Virus record (IMG/VR): IMGVR_UViG_3300024495_000026 | Location: 16,913 to 80,912 of that record | Direction: 5' to 3' (one strand) | DNA: 64,000 bases | From: a virus | Shown: positions 36,102-44,294 of the stretch, in pieces | How positions within the stretch are numbered: position 1 is the first letter of the stretch | Layout: each line of letters starts with the position of its first letter | Translations under genes and position numbers: made by a program | The notes under the pieces: generated by a model | Databases searched by the model: none | Seen by the model: the letters and a program-made list of their open reading frames with translations, nothing else | Told to the model about the DNA's origin: nothing

Positions 36102-39100
36102 TTACACCACGGGTACAGGTGTTTCTATTGGGACAAAAGCAACTTTTTCAATAAAGTAAATTGTGTCCGAAGTATCCGTCTTTCTTATGTCACTATTTGC
36201 AAAAGCAACTGTAGAAGAAGTTGGTTGAATTGGTGACAATGAAGCGTTTGCTCCAGGTCCTGCTGAGTTCCACAATAACCATTTACCATTTCTCCATTCA
36301 TAATAACTTCCATCTGCTGCTCTTTTTTTCTCACCTTCTTTTGTTCCACTACCCAATCCAAATTCTTTAACAGTTGCTCTGAGATATGTATTTGATGCAT
36401 CTGTAACAGAAATTTCTTGATTTGTTCCTAAGAATCCTCCACCTTTTTTAATAAATTTACCTGTTTCTGGGTCATAAACAACTCCTTTGTTACCTATTGG
36501 TGAAGGTGTTGATGTTGGTGGTTGGTTTGGTTGTCCTGGTGGATTTTGTTTAGGAGCAGATCTTAATTTTTCTACAGTTACATTGATAACTCCAGTAGAG
36601 TGACTTGCTATTTTACCAAATGCACCATGACTCAAATCTATTATTCTACCAAGTTTATCAAATCCACCAGTGTCATTAACTCTAACTACAACACTCTTAC
36701 CATTTGCATTGTTTGTAACTTTTGCCCAAAATGGTTGTCTGCCGTCAAATCCAGGACTAATCATTGCAGCTGTCATTTTTTTAGAATCAAAAATTTCACC
36801 ACTAGCAGTTTGTCTTCCTTCCCAATAACTATCATTTGGTCCCCCATAATAACTTGCTTGTCCAGAAATCTTTTTTCCTGTTCCTTGTAAATCTGGAGGA
36901 ACAACTGTTGCTTGTTGTCTTTGGTACTCAAGAATTTTTTGTGGATTTGCAGGTCCTCCACTTAAATGTCCAAGAAGATATAAGGTTCCTCTTTGATCTT
37001 GGATGATTGTTACATTTCCATACCCATCATATCTCGGATCTGTACCTTCTTTAACATACTTTACAAACTTAAGACCTCCAGTTAGTTTGATTGGCTTCCC
37101 TTCGGGCATTGCCCAATCTTCACCTGCGTGTGTTTTCCCCCATCTTGGACCCGGACCAGAAGTAATAACCCAAGAACTCATTGGTTTACCACCAACAATA
37201 ATATTATCTCTAACATTGCTTGGAAGATCTGTTTTAGCACCTGTCAAATTTTCAAAGTGAATATGGGGACCTGTCGAGTATCCAGTTGAACCAACATATC
37301 CAATAACCTCACCTTTTACATCTATTCCATCCACACCATCTAATGAATCTCCCGGTGTAACTCCAGGAACAGTATCTTTACCATCCAAATTCAATTCTCT
37401 ATTTAAGTTCTGAAGTATTTTTGATGCAGAACTCTCAATAGAAATTGCAAGAGCATTAGAAATAAATCTACCAATTCTTTCTCCAATACTTAACCCACTT
37501 CCAAGTTGCTTTGTTGGAACAGATCCACCATTTGCCATCGCAATGGTTTTGGAAATATCACCAAAAGAATTATTAAGTTCCATGTTTACTGCATTCTCAA
37601 CAACAGAACCAAATACATCACCGATTGATCTTGCAAGTTTCTTATCTGGTTTTTGTCCGAGGGTCATGTCAATGCCAGCACCAAACATTGCACCAGCGAG
37701 TCCATTGATAGACCTCATCTTCTTCACATCTTCAGAACTTCTCTTCAGTGCTCTTAATGCGCTTTTCTTCCCTGGTTCATCTGTTCCATATAACTCTTCG
37801 ATTCTTAATTTACCGCCAGAATCTTTTCCTGGTTGTGTTTTTTGAGACTGAATTTTTGGTGGAGTTTTTCTTGGTATAGTTTTAAGTCTTCTACTAGGTT
37901 TAGATAAAGATTGATTTCTTCCACTAACAGTTCCACCTTGCGCTTTTGCTTGAACTGGTTTTGTATTATAACCAACAACAGTGTCATATAAAGCTTTACC
38001 AATCCAATCGCCAGCAAAACCACCAACAAACATTCCAACACCAGCACCAAGTCCAAATGTTGTTCCTCCAGCAAGAGCAATACCAATTCCTTGTCCTATA
38101 GCACTTCCCACTGCACCAGCAGCTGCTCTAGATGGTTTTTCACGAAACACAACAGTATCAATAATAAAACCAATTAATGATCCAATAACTGGTACAGCAA
38201 CCAATGATTTCAAAGATTGTTTTGCACCTTGAGTTGCTAACTGTTTTGTTGTTTGTTTTGCCGCTTGTTGAGCAGCGACTGATTGTTCAAATGTTAATTT
38301 TTTCCTTGCAAGTTGTGATGCAAAATCACCACCCGCTTTAGATTGACCGGGTAAACGATATCTTCCGGGAGTCATTGCAGTTCCAGCACCAAATCCTCCA
38401 GTTGGTTTTGGAACTACGCCACCTAAAGTTTTCGAAACACTTGCTCCCAAACCACCAGCAGATCCACCTGGAGTTTTTGGCGCAGTGCTTGCAATCAACA
38501 TTGCAGCACCAATTGCACCATTCAATACGACATTTAAGTTCTTTGAGAACTCATCAAAAGTCTTCTGTGCTCCTTCTCCACCAATCTGTTTAACAAAGTC
38601 TCTTGTTTGGTCATATGCTTTATAACCACGATCAATAAAATCAACCACACCCTGAAGTAAATTTTTAGCAAATCCCTCAATAAATTTACCTACAGGTTCA
38701 AGAACTTTTCCAAACTCCATAAGTTTGGGAAGTAATTCTCCATATTGATTGAAAAGATAACCAAGTAAAGTAAATCCAATAAAACGATTAATTCTATCAA
38801 AGATACTTTGTCCAGGAATTGATCCTATGAAATCAGATTTAATATTATTTTTTTTAACTTTTTCTTCTAATTTTTTTTCTTTCTGTTCTCTTCTAGATTT
38901 TTCTTCTTCTTTTCTTTTTGTAGATGCTTCCCTTTGATCTAGTAAAAGATTGTTGTTTATAATCTTACTTAAACTTATAATTTTTTTCTTAACTACAACT
39001 AGACTTCCAGGTTCATCAGTTCCCTTTTTATCTACCGGTTTTAAATCAGAACCTGTTATCTTTTTTACTGAGATACTTTTAACAGGTACAAGAAACTTTG

Positions 39101-39164
39101 GTTTCTCTATTGCACTACTTTCTTTACTTGGGGGTAAAAGTTTTTTGGAATCTATAACTGCCAT
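36102..39164 (-). CDS. Tail hub or tape-like protein with permuted M23 peptidase and RlpA-like domains
   Basis: The 1020-residue protein has four parts. Residues 60-110 are a Lys/Glu-rich coiled coil. Residues 120-220 hold FTLLGYLFNQYGELL and are shared with the 698-residue neighbour. Residues 330-390 are glycine/alanine-rich hydrophobic segments. Residues 616-745 hold M23 (LytM) peptidase motifs in unusual order: GEVIGYVGSTGYSTGPHIHFE (H634, H636) comes before HAGEDW (H679, D683) and YLLGHLSGG (H733). Residues 767-866 are an RlpA-like double-psi beta-barrel (SGQASYYGG, TASGEIFD, VVVRVNDTGG, GRIIDLSHGAFG). A role in peptidoglycan digestion during DNA entry is inferred. Confidence 0.75.
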   Translation of the reverse strand: MAVIDSKKLLPPSKESSAIEKPKFLVPVKSISVKKITGSDLKPVDKKGTDEPGSLVVVKKKIISLSKIINNNLLLDQREASTKRKEEEKSRREQKEKKLEEKVKKNNIKSDFIGSIPGQSIFDRINRFIGFTLLGYLFNQYGELLPKLMEFGKVLEPVGKFIEGFAKNLLQGVVDFIDRGYKAYDQTRDFVKQIGGEGAQKTFDEFSKNLNVVLNGAIGAAMLIASTAPKTPGGSAGGLGASVSKTLGGVVPKPTGGFGAGTAMTPGRYRLPGQSKAGGDFASQLARKKLTFEQSVAAQQAAKQTTKQLATQGAKQSLKSLVAVPVIGSLIGFIIDTVVFREKPSRAAAGAVGSAIGQGIGIALAGGTTFGLGAGVGMFVGGFAGDWIGKALYDTVVGYNTKPVQAKAQGGTVSGRNQSLSKPSRRLKTIPRKTPPKIQSQKTQPGKDSGGKLRIEELYGTDEPGKKSALRALKRSSEDVKKMRSINGLAGAMFGAGIDMTLGQKPDKKLARSIGDVFGSVVENAVNMELNNSFGDISKTIAMANGGSVPTKQLGSGLSIGERIGRFISNALAISIESSASKILQNLNRELNLDGKDTVPGVTPGDSLDGVDGIDVKGEVIGYVGSTGYSTGPHIHFENLTGAKTDLPSNVRDNIIVGGKPMSSWVITSGPGPRWGKTHAGEDWAMPEGKPIKLTGGLKFVKYVKEGTDPRYDGYGNVTIIQDQRGTLYLLGHLSGGPANPQKILEYQRQQATVVPPDLQGTGKKISGQASYYGGPNDSYWEGRQTASGEIFDSKKMTAAMISPGFDGRQPFWAKVTNNANGKSVVVRVNDTGGFDKLGRIIDLSHGAFGKIASHSTGVINVTVEKLRSAPKQNPPGQPNQPPTSTPSPIGNKGVVYDPETGKFIKKGGGFLGTNQEISVTDASNTYLRATVKEFGLGSGTKEGEKKRAADGSYYEWRNGKWLLWNSAGPGANASLSPIQPTSSTVAFANSDIRKTDTSDTIYFIEKVAFVPIETPVPVV

Positions 39165-41260
39165 TATGATGCTCCTACTAGATCAGAAATACCCAATGAC
39201 AATGCAATTTTTGATCTGGAATCATTATTACTTGAAATAATGAACTCAGGAATTTTAGAACCTCTCGGAATAGAAGGTGTTTTAGTAGGTGATTTAATGG
39301 GTGGCAATACTGTATAAGTTGTTTTTGATACGATCACACGAGGACCTGGAGCAGGTGCTTTGGATTGTGGACCCATAGGAAATCCCATTCTTTTAGCATC
39401 ATCTAGAGTTGGACTAAATGCTGGTTCAGGAAAAGCCATATCCATAAGAACACTACCAACTCCACCACCAAGACCTTTTAAAACTTTAGGAGCAGATGAG
39501 AAAGATCTTAATGGTCTTTCTATTGCCTGACGAATTGCAGGAGTTGGTCCGGTCTTTACCATATTTGGAGTGAATGCCTTGAATGGATTCCACCCTCGAT
39601 ATCCAGTTGCACCAGATTGAAATGCTTTATTACTTCTCGTAATTTGTAAGGCATCGTCACCAAATAGTGTTTTTGGATTTGGATTTTTTCTAGCATACTG
39701 TCCAAGTCCACCAAACTTTGCAGTATTTTCATTTGGAACTCTTACATTTCTTCCACGATTCCACCAATTCATAAATCCACGCATAGGATTAAATCCACTC
39801 CCACTGCTAGATGAAGTAGGAACAGTGTTAGAACCAATCATTCCACCACCTGCAGCGAACTGAATATTGTTTGCTATCTTTGGAATATTAGTTCCGCCAG
39901 CTTTTTTATTTAAATCTAAAAAGAAATTTGCTCCATGCTTATCAACTGCCTTTTTAGACATCACAACTTCACCTGGTTGTGCAGCAATTAATTGTGTATC
40001 AGGACCAGCACCTGTTATTTTTACACCACTATCGTTAGAAATTCCACCACCACCTTCAAATGCAATATCATTTACATCAATTTCCCTATCAACTAAACCA
40101 CCACCAAAGAAGGATCTTTTACCAACTAATCCTCCCCCATTGTAGTACATAGCGGACGGAGTTGGCAACCCTATTGGATTTTTAGGTCCGCCTGGAGCAT
40201 TTAAACTTTGATTTGCAAATGATGCTCCAAGTTTTTGATACCAAGGAGTTTCTTTACTTTGTAATGTTTTATCTATTTCTTTTTGAGACTTCTGAGTGAG
40301 AGGTTTCATTCTCTCAGATTCTTTTATTTTTACAGCTCCACCAATAGCGGCCGCTGTATATAAACTTAACCAAGGATTAGCAGCAATAAATCTTCCAATT
40401 TGAGGAATAAATCCTCTGAGCATTTTAAGAGTAGTTCTTACAAACTTACCAAAAGGTGTAGCAAATAATCCATATGCAGTCAGTAATGCAGGCCACCAAT
40501 CCTTTAAAAATCTACCAAGAGATTTTACTTTATCTGCATTCTTAGGATCACTAAACCATTTTACAAGTTGATTAAATGCATAACCAAGCAAAGTAAACTT
40601 AATAAATCTAAAGATGCGATCAAGTATTCCTTGAGCTGGAGCAATAATTTTCTTTGCAAGTGACTTTAATTGAGTTAGAGGTTTTTCTAGATCCCCTTCG
40701 CGTTGTCTTCTTCTACGATCTTCAGATTTCTTTTTCTCTTCTTCTGTTCTCTTTTTCTTTTCCTTATTTTGAAGTGTCAAACTTTTTAAAATATCATCCA
40801 GTGCTTTTTCAATATCTTGTATATCCTTAGAAGAATCTTGTGTTTCTGTAGGAGTTACTGGAACAATCGCTTTACTTGCAAGAAAAAACTTGTCTCTAGA
40901 AATTTGTATTGGTCCAGTTGTACCTATAGTTTCTGCTGTTATTTTTTTCTTATTTAATTTAAATCTACCAGTTTTGCCCTTTACTCTTTTAAATTCACTG
41001 ACAAGTAACTCATCTTCTTCAGTAGAAAGTTTCTTATCAAAACTTCTTGAAGCAACTAATTTTTCTTTCAGAAGAGAAGTGTATGTACCATAGTCAATAT
41101 CAAAAACATCCTCTATCCCAAGAAGTTTTAAAATTCTTTCATCTATATTTTCATCAACAAGATCCGTTTCTTTAGTACCTTCATACAAAGCAAGAGCGGA
41201 TTCTTTCTTAGCTTCCGCTCTTATACTTGCAAGTAGGTCGTCCAGATCGTCAGGTCCCAT
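39164..41260 (-). CDS. Tape-measure-like or hub-associated protein
   Basis: The 698-residue protein has a coiled, highly charged region (KEKKKRTEEEKKKSEDRRRRQRE at about 165-190) followed by FRFIKFTLLGYAFNQLVKWF, the paralogue of the hydrophobic block in the 1020-residue protein. It then has two long hydrophobic stretches (WWPALLTAYGLFATPF, ANPWLSLYTAAAIGG). A segment VVMSKKAVDKHGANFFLDLNKKAGG at about 437-461 is typical of tail tape-measure C-terminal parts. It overlaps the next gene at 39164 and the gp51-like gene by 11 bases. The function is not proven. Confidence 0.6.
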   Translation of the reverse strand: MGPDDLDDLLASIRAEAKKESALALYEGTKETDLVDENIDERILKLLGIEDVFDIDYGTYTSLLKEKLVASRSFDKKLSTEEDELLVSEFKRVKGKTGRFKLNKKKITAETIGTTGPIQISRDKFFLASKAIVPVTPTETQDSSKDIQDIEKALDDILKSLTLQNKEKKKRTEEEKKKSEDRRRRQREGDLEKPLTQLKSLAKKIIAPAQGILDRIFRFIKFTLLGYAFNQLVKWFSDPKNADKVKSLGRFLKDWWPALLTAYGLFATPFGKFVRTTLKMLRGFIPQIGRFIAANPWLSLYTAAAIGGAVKIKESERMKPLTQKSQKEIDKTLQSKETPWYQKLGASFANQSLNAPGGPKNPIGLPTPSAMYYNGGGLVGKRSFFGGGLVDREIDVNDIAFEGGGGISNDSGVKITGAGPDTQLIAAQPGEVVMSKKAVDKHGANFFLDLNKKAGGTNIPKIANNIQFAAGGGMIGSNTVPTSSSSGSGFNPMRGFMNWWNRGRNVRVPNENTAKFGGLGQYARKNPNPKTLFGDDALQITRSNKAFQSGATGYRGWNPFKAFTPNMVKTGPTPAIRQAIERPLRSFSSAPKVLKGLGGGVGSVLMDMAFPEPAFSPTLDDAKRMGFPMGPQSKAPAPGPRVIVSKTTYTVLPPIKSPTKTPSIPRGSKIPEFIISSNNDSRSKIALSLGISDLVGAS

Positions 41261-41426
41261 TTTGTTGCTGTTTTGTTTTTTCTTCTTCTAGATAATTTTT
41301 CAACATTGCAACATAAACATCCCTTTCCCAAGGCATCATGTTTTCAATTTCCCATAATGAATATTTATGATACTGAATCAAAGCAAAGTTCAACTTATAA
41401 AAATTTTCAAGGTCCATATGGACCAT
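41250..41426 (-). CDS. 51: gp51-like baseplate hub assembly protein
   Basis: The 58-residue protein reads NFALIQYHKYSLWEIENMMP after a short N-terminus and continues with WERDVYVAMLKNYLEEEKTKQQQ. The pattern of WEIExMxPxERDxYxxxL, a short helical protein upstream of hub genes, fits the gp51 hub assembly catalyst of T4. It overlaps the tape-like gene by 11 bases and begins two bases before the stop of gp26. An alternative start is the Met at residue 4. The assignment rests on motif and gene order. Confidence 0.65.
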   Translation of the reverse strand: MVHMDLENFYKLNFALIQYHKYSLWEIENMMPWERDVYVAMLKNYLEEEKTKQQQNGT

Positions 41427-41428
41427 AC

Positions 41429-42148
41429 TTATGCGAAAAAACTGGATAAACCCTCCAGAACAACTTCACTCTCAACTTCAGTTTTTGGATTCTTAACCTT
41501 CACTGAATGCGAAAGTTTAGGCATTGTTTCAAAGAACTTTTCAATCTGCTTGAACTGAGACGAATTCATTTGTTCTAAAAAGTCAATAAGTTCTTTCTTA
41601 GTGACATCGCCAGAAACCCAAATTTCATCTTCAGTATAAATTTTATCAATACAACTTGCAACAAGATCAAAAGATTGATCCATATTTGCATCACCAGAAA
41701 AATCAAAATTATTTTTAATGAATTGATCCAATGAAGGATATTTCATTTCCATAATAATATTATCATCTACTTTAATTTTATTTGTATGATCTTCATTCTT
41801 TTGAATTTTGATTTCATCAATATTAATTTTTACGGAAACATAAGTTTCCCCATCATCCGGACAAATAATATTAACTTCGACTTCTTCTCCTACAGATTTA
41901 CCTCGAATATTTAAAAAGAGATATTCAATATCAAAAGTAGGTAACGATTCTACTTTAATATTTTTTGTTAGAATACAACTTTTAATTACATTTTTAATTG
42001 CTGTTGTAATCTCTTTGGTATTCTCGCTTTCTAATGCAAGAACAAGAAGTTTTTCTTCCTTAACTAAAAAAGGTCTATATTGAATTTCTTTTCCAGTAGA
42101 AGGAAGTTCCAACTCATATGTTGGTGTAGAGATCTTTGGTAAAGGCAT
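41429..42148 (-). CDS. 26: gp26 baseplate hub subunit family
   Basis: The 239-residue protein shows the T4 gp26 base-plate family pattern: MPLPKISTPTYELELPSTGKEIQYRPFLVKEEKLLVLALES at the start, a helical centre with NVIKSCILT, a segment IYTEDEIWVSGDVTKKELIDFLEQMNSSQFKQIEKFFETMPKL, and a C-terminal EVVLEGLSSFFA. In T4 gp26 takes part in assembly of the baseplate hub. The gene precedes gp51-like and tape-like genes, as in other T4-like phages. A late-type element lies 28 bases upstream. Confidence 0.85.
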   Translation of the reverse strand: MPLPKISTPTYELELPSTGKEIQYRPFLVKEEKLLVLALESENTKEITTAIKNVIKSCILTKNIKVESLPTFDIEYLFLNIRGKSVGEEVEVNIICPDDGETYVSVKINIDEIKIQKNEDHTNKIKVDDNIIMEMKYPSLDQFIKNNFDFSGDANMDQSFDLVASCIDKIYTEDEIWVSGDVTKKELIDFLEQMNSSQFKQIEKFFETMPKLSHSVKVKNPKTEVESEVVLEGLSSFFA

Positions 42149-42175
42149 AATGACCTATAGATGTTTCAGTGTGAT

Positions 42176-42183
42176 TATTTATT
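42176..42183 (-). promoter_or_regulatory. Late promoter element AATAAATA
   Basis: The minus strand reads TTAATAAATAATC 28 bases upstream of the gp26 start at 42148. It overlaps the stop of the gp54-like gene. Confidence 0.5.
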
Positions 42184-42919
42184 AAGCAATATTTGGTGGC
42201 GCAAATCCCTCAAATCCAGCTCCAACAAATCCACCAACATTTCCAGGGAGTTGCTGTAAACCAAAATTATTTTGTAATGGGCTTTCGTTACCATTACTAG
42301 TATTAATAGTGTTTATATTATTCATAAAATATCTGATGTAACTGAAAGATACTGTACATTTCAACAATTGTGAAGAGTCATAAGATACTGGCATTGAATT
42401 AATTGAGATTGGATATGCGCCAATAAAAGTATACTCAACAAATTTATCAAAATCTTTTTCAAATTTTTGCACATACATATCAACTCTATAATCATCTGGA
42501 AATTTTACTCTGTAGTAATAATTTCTTTTTGCTTGATCTTTATATTGATCTTCACCTACAGACCAAGACATCCAAGTTTCAAAAAATTTGATGATCTTAT
42601 AATCATGATCAACATAAAAAGTAAAATCTATTCTATCATCATATTGTCTTCTGTAAACATGTCTCTCAGTCACACCAGTGAAATCATTATTAATTTCATG
42701 AGTTGCTAAAGAAGATCCTGGAAGAGACGCTTCGGAGCAAGAAAGAGTTAAAAGTTCTGGATCAATATCAGACTGTCGATCACCAAAAAATTTTGCAGCT
42801 TTATTTTTAATTTCTGAAGTATTAAAATAAACTGCATAATGGGAAGTTAATGCAGGTCTTAATATCTTTGACTTAAGTTCCGAAGTTGGATTAAATTTTG
42901 GTGTTTGACCTGAAGGCAT
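42182..42919 (-). CDS. 54: Tail tube initiator (gp54/gp19 family)
   Basis: The 245-residue protein has the phage tail tube fold pattern: RPALTSHYAVYFN then LTLSCSEASLPGSSLATHEINNDFTGVTERHVYRRQYDDRIDFTFYVDHDY, and a middle segment RVDMYVQKFEKDFDKFVEYTFIGAYPISINSMPVSYDSSQLLKCTVSFSYIRYF. These features occur in both gp19 and gp54. Position beside gp48 and gp53, with no second tube gene in view, favours gp54, the protein that starts the tail tube on the baseplate. A major tail tube protein is the main alternative. Confidence 0.75.
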   Translation of the reverse strand: MPSGQTPKFNPTSELKSKILRPALTSHYAVYFNTSEIKNKAAKFFGDRQSDIDPELLTLSCSEASLPGSSLATHEINNDFTGVTERHVYRRQYDDRIDFTFYVDHDYKIIKFFETWMSWSVGEDQYKDQAKRNYYYRVKFPDDYRVDMYVQKFEKDFDKFVEYTFIGAYPISINSMPVSYDSSQLLKCTVSFSYIRYFMNNINTINTSNGNESPLQNNFGLQQLPGNVGGFVGAGFEGFAPPNIA

Positions 42920-42924
42920 TTGCC

Positions 42925-42932
42925 TATAAATA
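42925..42932 (+). promoter_or_regulatory. Late promoter TATAAATA (exact T4 consensus)
   Basis: The plus strand reads TATAAATA 22 bases before the ATG at 42955. It would drive the NUMOD gene, gp4 and the next gene. It lies between the two divergent genes. Confidence 0.7.
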
Positions 42933-42954
42933 TTTTTACTTATATATTATGTAT

Positions 42955-43383
42955 ATGAAAAAGATAAAAACACATTCGTATATTTGGGATACAACTAAAT
43001 TGTGTGAAACATTCAATGTTAATGGAGCAACCATTTTATCCGAAACGTATGAATATATTTCCGGAAACCATTTTTCCGGAATGTTAGGCAAAAAACACTC
43101 AGATGAAACTAAAAAACAAATGAGTGAAATTGCAAAAGGAAGAAATATGAAAAAAGCAATTGAGTCTTCTTCAAAAAAAAGAAAAGGAAATCCTGCACAT
43201 AATATAGGCTGCGAATATCCACAGTTTCAGAAAGGAGGAAAAATAATATCAAAAGATGGAAAAGTGGTAGAATTTAAATGCATATCCCACATATGCAAAA
43301 AATTAAATTTAAATCCAACACATCTAGGTCAGGTCTTATCTGGAAAAAGAAAATCTCATAAAGGTTGGAAAAATGCCTCGTGA
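42955..43383 (+). CDS. Homing-endonuclease-type protein with NUMOD domains only
   Basis: The 142-residue protein has no recognised nuclease domain. A NUMOD3-like motif (MLGKKHSDETKKQMSEIAKGR) is at about residues 40-60, and a C-terminal NUMOD1-like block (DGKVVEFKCISHICKKLNLNPTHLGQVLSGKRKSHKGWKNAS) spans about 100-140. These DNA-binding modules are typical of GIY-YIG or HNH homing endonucleases. The first 35 residues (TKLCETFNVNGATIL) are of unknown type. It overlaps gp4 by 11 bases. The in-frame ATG at 42949 is an alternative start. It may be a remnant of a larger endonuclease or a stand-alone DNA-binding protein. Confidence 0.75.
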   Translation: MKKIKTHSYIWDTTKLCETFNVNGATILSETYEYISGNHFSGMLGKKHSDETKKQMSEIAKGRNMKKAIESSSKKRKGNPAHNIGCEYPQFQKGGKIISKDGKVVEFKCISHICKKLNLNPTHLGQVLSGKRKSHKGWKNAS

Positions 43384-43825
43384 CTCCAAGTATCATCAGG
43401 GATATTTTCATCCAAAAAATCCAGAAAAATATATTGGAAACTCCCAAAATATAGTGTATAGAAGTAGTTGGGAACTAAAATTTATGCAGTGGTGTGATCG
43501 CTCACCTAATGTATTAAGGTATGGATCAGAAGAATTTTGTATTCCATATTATAATCCAGTAAAACAAAAAGTATGTAGATACTTTCCAGATTTTATTATT
43601 GAAGTTCTTGAAAATAATGGAAAAACGCAAAAATATGTGATAGAAATAAAACCAAAAAAACAAACAGTTCCTCCAGTTCAAGGAAAAAAGAAAAATAAAA
43701 CCTATATTAATGAAGTAAATACTTATACAGTTAATCAATCAAAATGGAAATCAATTCAGGAATGGTGTGATGATCATTTAATTAAGTTTCGCATAATCAC
43801 AGAATCTGAATTAGGCATAAAGTAA
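43373..43825 (+). CDS. 4: gp4 head completion protein, nuclease fold
   Basis: The 150-residue protein matches T4 gp4 (gp50) head completion: MPRDSKYHQGYFHPKNPEKYIG, then RSSWELKFMQWCDRSPNVLRYGSEEF, YFPDFIIEVLE and VIEIKPKKQT. Residues E34, D73, E91 and K93 form an E-D-EIK pattern like that of the TnsA-type endonuclease fold. In T4 this protein completes the head so that tails can join. The start overlaps the NUMOD gene and the stop touches the next gene at 43825. The nuclease-fold remark is from sequence pattern only. Confidence 0.85.
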   Translation: MPRDSKYHQGYFHPKNPEKYIGNSQNIVYRSSWELKFMQWCDRSPNVLRYGSEEFCIPYYNPVKQKVCRYFPDFIIEVLENNGKTQKYVIEIKPKKQTVPPVQGKKKNKTYINEVNTYTVNQSKWKSIQEWCDDHLIKFRIITESELGIK

Positions 43826-44214
43826 TGGAAATCAAAGGGTTCGGGCAATATGTTGATTCAGGTTCAAAAAGAGTTAATGATCTAAAAGCAAGATTAAAAA
43901 AATACAAGTATACTGAACCCGATGATATTATGATGACAATTATGGAAGTCTTTCGTGAGGGAGACTTCGTTCCTGATGTTGGAAAATATTATACCTTTAT
44001 ATACTCAGCAAAAACAAAAGGATTAAGATATGATGAGTTCCCTTTGATCGCAACACTTTCAATAGAAAAGTGGGGATTTACTGGACTTAATTTTCACTGG
44101 GGAACAGTCAGAAATTATACTTGGTTTGAAGTAAATAGCAAATTATTAGAAGTTAAACAAAATGAAATTGACTATCTTCGTTCTCTCGAATATGCAAAGT
44201 TTAGAACTAAATAA
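43825..44214 (+). CDS. Conserved protein between gp4 and gp48
   Basis: The 129-residue protein starts MEIKGFGQYVDSGSKRVNDLKARLKKY and continues with DDIMMTIMEVFREGDFVPDVGKYYTFIYSAKT, ending with GLNFHWGTVRNYTWFEVNSKLLEVKQNEIDYLRSLEYAKF. It is a mixed alpha/beta protein without a domain I can name. Its start overlaps the stop of gp4 by one base, so the two are translationally coupled. Its stop codon is part of the CTAAATA element that precedes gp48. A structural or assembly role is likely from context. Confidence 0.65.
   Translation: MEIKGFGQYVDSGSKRVNDLKARLKKYKYTEPDDIMMTIMEVFREGDFVPDVGKYYTFIYSAKTKGLRYDEFPLIATLSIEKWGFTGLNFHWGTVRNYTWFEVNSKLLEVKQNEIDYLRSLEYAKFRTK
44207..44213 (+). promoter_or_regulatory. 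Late promoter element CTAAATA
   Basis: The plus strand reads CTAAATAAATA over the stop codon of the preceding gene, about 80 bases before gp48 and 19 bases before the 20-residue frame. It probably drives gp48 and gp53. Confidence 0.5.
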
Positions 44215-44231
44215 ATAAAAAACATCTATAA

Positions 44232-44294
44232 ATGTCTCATACTCTACAAAAAATTGAGATGACTCATCATCTTATGGTTGAGGGAGATTTCTAA
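44232..44294 (+). CDS. Possible 20-residue leader peptide before gp48
   Basis: A short frame starts MSHTLQKIEMTHHLMVEGDF and ends in a TAATG overlap with the gp48 start at 44294. It lies just after a CTAAATA element. Reading it as a translation-coupling leader is inference. The peptide itself matches nothing. Confidence 0.35.
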   Translation: MSHTLQKIEMTHHLMVEGDF

